A DNA stretch of 17,612 nucleotides from an uncultured Oscillospiraceae bacterium. Lineage in GTDB: Bacteria > Bacillota > Clostridia > Oscillospirales > Oscillospiraceae. The position numbers were made by a program, and so were the translations under genes. The DNA is taken from positions 1 to 17,612 of the forward strand of contig CAKTXA010000039.1 of the NCBI GenBank assembly GCA_934631005.1. The letters run 5' to 3'. This document shows, in pieces, positions 13,417 to 17,612 of the stretch (position 1 is the first letter of the stretch; the number at the start of each line of letters is the position of its first letter). A model generated the notes under the pieces. The model ran no database searches. It saw only the letters and a list, made by a program, of their open reading frames with translations, and was not told the DNA's origin.

Positions 13417-14259
13417 TTATGCTTTTTCGCCCGGCTTGAGCGGGCCGTAGAAGTAGCTGGCGGTCGCGCCGCCGTCGATGAGGAACGTGGAGCCGGTGAT
13501 GAACGCGCCCCTGTCGCTCATCAGAAGCTCCGCGACGTTCGCGACCTCGTCCGCTGTGCCGGGGCGGCCTGCCGGGCATTTGGCGAACATATTCTTATAA
13601 AAATCTCCGCGCGGGCCGTTGAACTCGTCCAGCGCCAGCGGCGTGACGATGATGCCGGGCGCAATGTCGTTGAGCCGTGCGCCGTGCTTGCCCCACTCCA
13701 CGGCCTGCGCCATGACGCGCTTTTCGTTGCAGCGCTTGGCCATTTGATAGGCGTGGAGCGTGTCGCGGATGTTCTCCGGCTGCAGGAAATCGAGAGACAG
13801 CAGCTCTTCCGTCGGCGTGGTCGCAAGCAGCGCATCCTGCTCGGCGGTCAGAGCGGGCATGCGCCAGCCGGACTGACTGGAAATCGTGACCCCCACGCCG
13901 CCGGGGGCGATGACCGCGCCGACCTCCTCCAGCAGCACTGCCGTACCGTAGAGATCGACCTTCAAAATCGCTTCAATGGGGGCCTGACTGGGCGACACAC
14001 CCGCGGCATTGACCAGCATTTTGATCGGGCCGTACTTCTGACCCTCGGCAATGAGATTCCGGATAGATTCCCGGCTGGACAGGTCCATCTCCACGGGGAC
14101 GACGTCGAAGCCGGCCTCATTCATGGTTTTGGCGGTGGCCTGCGCGTTTTTGAGCTTCTTATCGCCCACGACGATCTTCATACCCGCACCCATCCGGCGG
14201 GCGATGGACATGCCGATCTGCCCGGCACCGGCCCAAAGCATTACATTTTTCATATTCAT
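13417..14259 (-). CDS. Short-chain dehydrogenase/reductase (SDR), atypical cofactor motif
   Basis: The 280-aa product is an SDR-family NAD(P)-dependent oxidoreductase. The active-site YxxxK is Y171-QMA-K175, and the catalytic serine is S128 or S129 in VTISSQSGW. NAAG (84-87) and the C-terminal PGIIVTPL and ITGSTFLIDGG segments are normal. The glycine motif is GAGQIG (11-16) rather than the classical TGxxxGIG, and the usual VN before the central helix is VD (101-102). An insertion between S129 and Y171 is longer than usual. The gene begins 15 bp after the ADH stop with GGAAAGGA; a second ATG two codons later is an equal start candidate. The substrate is unknown; a carbonyl compound handled with the neighbouring ADH is likely. 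Confidence 0.88.
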   Translation of the reverse strand: MNMKNVMLWAGAGQIGMSIARRMGAGMKIVVGDKKLKNAQATAKTMNEAGFDVVPVEMDLSSRESIRNLIAEGQKYGPIKMLVNAAGVSPSQAPIEAILKVDLYGTAVLLEEVGAVIAPGGVGVTISSQSGWRMPALTAEQDALLATTPTEELLSLDFLQPENIRDTLHAYQMAKRCNEKRVMAQAVEWGKHGARLNDIAPGIIVTPLALDEFNGPRGDFYKNMFAKCPAGRPGTADEVANVAELLMSDRGAFITGSTFLIDGGATASYFYGPLKPGEKA

Positions 14260-14274
14260 TCGATCCTTTCCGAT

Positions 14275-15432
14275 TTATTTGCACGCACAGAGAATTTCGT
14301 AGATCTCATCATGCGTCAGCTTTTTGCAGCAGCCGGCGGTGATGTTGGTGGAATTCGCGATGGCGCGGAAGTCGGTGTCGGCGGGGATGCCAAGCTCGGT
14401 AAAGGTAGTCGGCAGGCCGATCTCCTGGATGAACGCGGCCAGCGCGTCGATACCGGCGGCAGCCGTCTCTTCCTCGCTGCCCTTGGGTGCGATGCCCCAG
14501 ACGTTCTGCGCGAAACGTGCGAACCGCGCGGCACCGAACTTGTAGATGTGACGGTACAGAACGGGGTGGATGACCGCCAGCCCTGCGCCGTGGTTACAGT
14601 TTGTGTACGCGCCCAGCTGGTGCTCGATCTGGTGCGCCTGAAAATCCGTGACCTTGCCGATTTTCAGCACGCCGTTCTCCGCCATCGCGGACGCCCACGC
14701 CAGTTCGCTTCTCGCGTCGTAATTCTGCGCGTCGGTCAGCAGCACGCGGATGTTGCGGATGACGCTCCGCATGACGGCTTCGTTAATATCGTCGGACAGA
14801 TTGTTCACGTCCGGCTTGCCGAAGTAGGTTTCCATCGCGTGGCTCAGGGTGTCGAACGCGCCGGAGATGACCTGCTTCATGGGAACGGACAGGGTGTAGC
14901 TGGGGTCGAGGAACGCAAACTCCGCCTGCGCGCCCCAGAGCGCGCCCTTGATCTTCTTTTCCTCGTGGGTGATGACCGCGCCGTTATTCATCTCAGAGCC
15001 GGTGCCGAACACGGTGACGATGGTGCCGAGCGGGATAAACTTCGCGGGCAGCGTGTGCTTCGTGTACTGCATCTCCCAAATGTCTTCATCCAAGTTGGCC
15101 TGCGCGGAGATGACCTTGCAGCAGTCGGACACGCTGCCGCCGCCCACGGCGAGGATGAGGTCGACGTGGTTTTCCCGCGCCAGCTTCGCGCCCTCCTGTA
15201 CTTTCGCGTAGGTGGGGTTCGGCAGGATGCCGGAGAACTCTACCACCCGCTTGCCCGCGGCGTTCAGGATGCCCATGATCTCGTCGTACACGCCGTTGCG
15301 CTTGATCGAGCCGCCGCCATAGGCCAGCAGGACGGTTTCACCGTAGTTCTCCAGCAGACTGCCGAGGTATTCCTTCACGCCGCCTTTGCCGAAATACACC
15401 TTCGTCCTGTTTTCAAAAACAAAGTTGTTCAT
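14275..15432 (-). CDS. Iron-containing alcohol dehydrogenase (butanol-dehydrogenase type)
   Basis: The 385-aa product is a group III metal-dependent alcohol dehydrogenase that interconverts aldehydes and alcohols with NAD(P)H. The nucleotide-binding loop AVGGGSVSD (95-103) is present. Metal ligands are D194 and H198 (GAFDTLSHAME), H267 and H281; the 14-residue spacing of the last two matches the family. The N-terminal NFVFENRTKVYFGKG is typical of the YqhD/BdhA group. The start at 15432 is chosen because AAGGG lies 9 bases upstream; an in-frame ATG three codons earlier abuts the Shine-Dalgarno. It is the first gene of an operon with the SDR and flavodoxin and is divergent from a MerR regulator, which points to aldehyde detoxification or alcohol formation. 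Confidence 0.93.
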   Translation of the reverse strand: MNNFVFENRTKVYFGKGGVKEYLGSLLENYGETVLLAYGGGSIKRNGVYDEIMGILNAAGKRVVEFSGILPNPTYAKVQEGAKLARENHVDLILAVGGGSVSDCCKVISAQANLDEDIWEMQYTKHTLPAKFIPLGTIVTVFGTGSEMNNGAVITHEEKKIKGALWGAQAEFAFLDPSYTLSVPMKQVISGAFDTLSHAMETYFGKPDVNNLSDDINEAVMRSVIRNIRVLLTDAQNYDARSELAWASAMAENGVLKIGKVTDFQAHQIEHQLGAYTNCNHGAGLAVIHPVLYRHIYKFGAARFARFAQNVWGIAPKGSEEETAAAGIDALAAFIQEIGLPTTFTELGIPADTDFRAIANSTNITAGCCKKLTHDEIYEILCACK

Positions 15433-15445
15433 AAAACGCATCCCT

Positions 15446-15469
15446 TCTAAATACTTGCGTGAATTTAGA
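15446..15469 (-). promoter_or_regulatory. Small inverted repeat in the ADH mRNA leader
   Basis: TCTAAAT (15446-15452) and ATTTAGA (15463-15469) form a perfect 7-bp stem with a 10-base loop just upstream of the ADH ribosome-binding site. It could affect translation or transcript stability, or be a second protein site. Role unproven. Confidence 0.4.
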
Positions 15470-15512
15470 TTTTGTGTTATCATGCGATGGATACATCCGG
15501 TTGACAGTGCCG

Positions 15513-15543
15513 ATTATAATAACCGGTAGCAACAATCGGTCAA
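15513..15543 (-). promoter_or_regulatory. MerR-type promoter and operator of the ADH operon
   Basis: On the minus strand TTGACC (15543-15538) and TATAAT (15518-15513) are separated by 19 bp, the long spacer typical of MerR-activated promoters. A 19-bp dyad in the spacer (15522-15540; ACCG.T.G...C.A.CGGT on the minus strand) fits a MerR-family operator. The divergent gene at 15595 encodes such a regulator. Confidence 0.85.
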
Positions 15544-15594
15544 GAGGTTTGCGGCGAGAAATCGTGAATTTTTTGTAAACAGTGAGGAAATACC

Positions 15595-15996
15595 ATGCTT
15601 TATACGATGTTACAGACCTGCAAGGAGACGGGCATGACCTATCAGGCGCTCAAATTTTACTGCAACGAGGGGCTTGTCCCCAACGTAAAGCGGGATAAGA
15701 ACAACCGCCGCGTATTCGATGAGCGGGACATCCAGTGGATCGGCAGCCTGACGTGCCTGAAAAAATGCGGCATGAGCATCCAGGAGATGAAAGCGTATCT
15801 CGCGCTCTGCCTGCAAGGCGAGAAAACCATCCCCCAGCGCAAGGAAATGTTGGCGCAGAAGCAGGAAGCGCTGCGCGAGACGATGCAGGAATTGCAGGAG
15901 AGCATCGCCTATATCGACTGGAAACAGAACTTCTACGATGAAGTTCTCTCCGGGCAGCGCCCGTACGAGAGCAGTCTCATCCGGACAGAGGAATGA
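15595..15996 (+). CDS. MerR-family regulator, AdhR-like
   Basis: The 133-aa product is a short MerR-family regulator. The winged helix-turn-helix occupies residues 1-75, with TGMTYQALKFYCNEGLVPNV near the start and RRVFDERDIQWI after it. A coiled-coil dimer helix (about 80-118) follows, with a very short C-terminal tail, as in redox- or aldehyde-sensing members. Cysteines at 9, 23, 54 and 58 are candidates for sensing; C54 lies close to the position of the conserved cysteine (C52) reported for Bacillus AdhR. TGAGGA precedes the ATG. It is divergent from the ADH operon and probably activates it through the 19-bp-spacer promoter. The inducer is inferred to be an aldehyde or other electrophile. 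Confidence 0.9.
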   Translation: MLYTMLQTCKETGMTYQALKFYCNEGLVPNVKRDKNNRRVFDERDIQWIGSLTCLKKCGMSIQEMKAYLALCLQGEKTIPQRKEMLAQKQEALRETMQELQESIAYIDWKQNFYDEVLSGQRPYESSLIRTEE

Positions 15997-16030
15997 CGGC
16001 GCCGTCTTTCCAAACGCAGCGAAGCATACG

Positions 16031-16066
16031 AAAAGCGCCCGCGGCTTTGCAGCCGCGGGCGCTTTT
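16031..16066. terminator. Bidirectional terminator between merR and oadG-like gene
   Basis: A perfect 16-bp inverted repeat (16031-16046 and 16051-16066) with loop TTGC has AAAA on the left and TTTTT on the right. It ends the MerR gene on + and the oadB operon on -. Confidence 0.93.
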
Positions 16067-16076
16067 TGTCTATCCG

Positions 16077-16208
16077 TCAATCGTTGCTGCCGAATTTGCG
16101 CAGCACGAGCATACTCACGACGATCGTCGCCGTCACGATGAAGATGCCTGCCATACCCTTGCCCATGATCGGCAGGGTGCTCAGAAACGCTTCTACATTG
16201 ATGTGCAT
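16077..16208 (-). CDS. OadG-related small membrane subunit (43 aa)
   Basis: This short gene encodes a 43-aa protein with one hydrophobic segment (about 19-36, GMAGIFIVTATIVVSMLV) followed by a basic tail LRKFGSND. That layout matches the OadG-like gamma subunits of Na+-pumping decarboxylases, which anchor or stabilise the complex, though it lacks the longer soluble tail of classical OadG. A very strong GGAGG (minus strand, 16220-16216) sits 7 bases before the ATG and overlaps the region just after the oadB stop, giving a 12-bp gap. It is the last gene before the terminator. The subunit assignment rests on topology and position next to oadB. Confidence 0.78.
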   Translation of the reverse strand: MHINVEAFLSTLPIMGKGMAGIFIVTATIVVSMLVLRKFGSND

Positions 16209-16220
16209 CGTATGACCTCC

Positions 16221-17348
16221 TCAGCCCAGCAGATTCAGCAGCAGACCACCCGCGATGACCGACGCGATCTGCCCCGACACGTTGACGCCCGCGGCGTGCA
16301 TCAGCAGGAAATTGTTCGGATCCTCCTTCAGCCCCATCTTGTGCACCACGCGCGAGGACATCGGGAACGCCGAGATACCGGCCGCGCCGATCATGGGGTT
16401 GATCTTTTTGCCCTCGGGCAGGAAGATGTTGATGATCTTTGCCACCAGCACGCCGCCCGCAGTGTCGAAGATGAACGCCACCAGACCCAGCGCCAGAATG
16501 AGCAGCGTCTCCTTGGTGAGGAAATACTGCGCCTGCATCTTCGTGGCGATGGTCAGACCCAAAAACAGCGTGATGAGGTTGGAGAGCACCTTCTGCGCCG
16601 TTTCCGACAGCGAGTCGAGCACGCCGCACACGCGGATGAGGTTGCCGAACATCAAAAAGCCCACCAGAGCCACGCTGCGCGGCGAGACGATGCCGGTGAT
16701 GATGGTGATGACGATGGGGAAGAGGATCTTCGTCAGGTTCGAAATGCTGCGCTGCTTATACGGCATCCGGATCCGCCGCTCCTGCTTTGTGGTGAGCAGA
16801 CGGATGACCGGCGGCTGCACCAGCGGCACGAGGGCCATGTAGGAATACGCCGCGACCATGATCGCGCCGATGTAGTTGGAGCCGAGATAGTTTGCCACAA
16901 AGATGGACGTCGGGCCGTCCGCCGCGCCGATAATGCCGATGGACGCCGCGTCCTTGATGTCAAAGCCGAGCAGAGCGGCGAGACTGAACGTGAAGAAGAT
17001 GCCGAACTGCGCCGCCGCGCCGAAGATCATCAGCTTGGGGTTCGTGAGCAGCGGCTCAAAGTCGATCATCGCGCCGATGCCGACGAACAGCAGCAGCGGG
17101 AACAGCTCATTGGCGATGCCCGCGCCGAACAGCACGTCGATCGCGCCGACCTCGGCCACGCCGTCATAGATCTGCGTGACTGCACCGGACAGCGGCAGGT
17201 TCACCAGGATCGCGCCAAAGCCCATCGGCAGCAGCAGCGACGGCTCCATGTCCTTGCGGATCGCGAGATAAATGAGGATCGCGCCGATCAGCCACATCAC
17301 GACCTGCTGCCAGGTCAGATTCAAAACATTCGAAAACAGCTCACTCAT
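16221..17348 (-). CDS. oadB: Na+-transporting decarboxylase beta subunit (OadB/MmdB/GcdB)
   Basis: The 375-aa polytopic membrane protein is the Na+-pumping beta subunit of a biotin-dependent decarboxylase (oxaloacetate, methylmalonyl-CoA, glutaconyl-CoA or malonate). The family signature GAADGPTSIF (141-150) contains D144, equivalent to the Na+-coordinating aspartate of Klebsiella OadB (D203). The C-terminal NPMIGAAGISAFPMSSRVVHK and HAAGVNVSGQIASVIAGG segments are also conserved. Which substrate the complex decarboxylates is decided by the alpha subunit, which is not in this window. GAGGTG precedes the ATG by 6 bases. The gene has its own promoter and forms a two-gene unit with the 43-aa OadG-like protein, closed by terminators on both sides. 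Confidence 0.95.
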   Translation of the reverse strand: MSELFSNVLNLTWQQVVMWLIGAILIYLAIRKDMEPSLLLPMGFGAILVNLPLSGAVTQIYDGVAEVGAIDVLFGAGIANELFPLLLFVGIGAMIDFEPLLTNPKLMIFGAAAQFGIFFTFSLAALLGFDIKDAASIGIIGAADGPTSIFVANYLGSNYIGAIMVAAYSYMALVPLVQPPVIRLLTTKQERRIRMPYKQRSISNLTKILFPIVITIITGIVSPRSVALVGFLMFGNLIRVCGVLDSLSETAQKVLSNLITLFLGLTIATKMQAQYFLTKETLLILALGLVAFIFDTAGGVLVAKIINIFLPEGKKINPMIGAAGISAFPMSSRVVHKMGLKEDPNNFLLMHAAGVNVSGQIASVIAGGLLLNLLG

Positions 17349-17390
17349 AAAAGCACCTCAGTCCAAATTTTGCAAACCAGATACGCGCCT

Positions 17391-17420
17391 AGTGTACCAC
17401 ATCCCCCCACCCGCTGGCAA
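17391..17420 (-). promoter_or_regulatory. Promoter of the oadB unit
   Basis: On the minus strand TTGCCA (17420-17415), an 18-bp spacer and TACACT (17396-17391) lie about 43 bases before the oadB start. A TG one base upstream of the -10 adds an extended element. Confidence 0.65.
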
Positions 17421-17442
17421 GAAAAATCTGCTAACCGTGCAC

Positions 17443-17476
17443 AAAAATACGGGACTGCCTGATGGCAGTCCCGTAT
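17443..17476 (-). terminator. Terminator of the gene at the right edge
   Basis: A perfect 13-bp hairpin (17447-17459 and 17464-17476, loop TGAT on +) is followed on the minus strand by TTTTT (17447-17443). It lies about 50 bp after the stop codon of the partial minus-strand gene and upstream of the oadB promoter. Confidence 0.88.
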
Positions 17477-17527
17477 GGCGGAAACGGTCCTCCTCTGACA
17501 GTGACCGTCGTATCGCGCGGCGCGCCG

Positions 17528-17612
17528 TTATGCGTCGCAGATGTAGGTTTTAAGGCCCAGCAGGAGGTAATAGCCTGCGAGGGCGCCCTGGTCGGGGGTG
17601 TTTTGGGCCTGG
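17528..17612 (-). CDS. C-terminal end of an unidentified protein (partial)
   Basis: The last 27 codons of a minus-strand frame run in from the right edge and stop at TAA (17530-17528). The visible tail ends AGYYLLLGLKTYICDA, which is hydrophobic then polar. I do not recognise it. Support for it being a real gene end comes from the terminator hairpin placed about 50 bp downstream on the same strand and the absence of a competing feature. Nothing can be said about function. Confidence 0.5.
   Translation of the reverse strand, partial: QAQNTPDQGALAGYYLLLGLKTYICDA

Noticed and set aside
13684..15450. Plus-strand frame of almost 590 codons opposite the SDR and ADH genes
   Set aside because: It is a shadow of the minus-strand genes, with His/Arg/Gly-rich composition and no ribosome-binding site or family motif.
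15501..15520. Plus-strand promoter for merR from TTGACA at 15501 with TATAAT at 15515-15520
   Set aside because: The two boxes would be only 8 bp apart. No convincing merR promoter was found; the TATAAT-like bases belong to the minus-strand promoter.
15993..17462. Plus-strand frame of almost 490 codons opposite oadB
   Set aside because: It runs through two terminators and the oadB promoter and is extremely rich in Arg, Asp, His and Gln. It is the antisense shadow of a membrane protein gene.

Overview
The window is GC-rich and densely packed. It looks like part of a chromosome of an anaerobic Firmicute, most plausibly a high-GC Clostridia of the Oscillospirales (gut) type. That placement is inference. 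It rests on the oxygen-sensitive Fe-S enzymes, a Na+-pump decarboxylase beta subunit, an iron-containing alcohol dehydrogenase with a MerR regulator, and small palindromic intergenic repeats. No ribosomal RNA or other firm phylogenetic marker is present.

Region 1 (1-7523, + strand) is one tightly packed operon that enters from the left edge. It encodes the C-terminal part of an HdrA-like flavin/Fe-S protein, an MvhD/FlxD-like [2Fe-2S] protein, FlxC- and FlxB-like [4Fe-4S] proteins, a FlxA-like FAD/NAD(P)H module, a [2Fe-2S]+2x[4Fe-4S] electron-transfer subunit, a fumarate-reductase-type flavoprotein and an AspT/SucE-type dicarboxylate transporter. Taken together this reads as a soluble, probably flavin-bifurcating NADH-dependent fumarate reductase with its own succinate exporter. 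It is the most interesting system in the window. A perfect bidirectional hairpin at 7530-7565 ends the operon.

Region 2 (7570-10824) holds a secreted L,D-transpeptidase (-), divergent from a zinc-ribbon protein plus truA (+). A 386-bp gap follows with a structured repeat element, then trmO (-).

Region 3 (10890-12650) holds a GreA/GreB-family factor whose stop codon lies at the edge of a 163-bp palindromic MITE-like element flanked by TA. It is followed by a DUF1294 membrane protein (-), a closely divergent lipoprotein (+), and a tRNA-Ala(CGC) with a full-consensus promoter and its own terminator.

Region 4 (12678-15996) is a three-gene minus-strand operon (iron alcohol dehydrogenase, SDR oxidoreductase, extracytoplasmic flavodoxin lipoprotein). 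It is divergent from an AdhR-like MerR regulator, and a MerR-type promoter with a 19-bp spacer and an operator dyad lies between them.

Region 5 (16031-17612, - strand) is a two-gene Na+-pump unit, oadB plus a 43-aa OadG-like protein, bounded by terminators on both sides. The last codons of an unidentified gene lie at the right edge.
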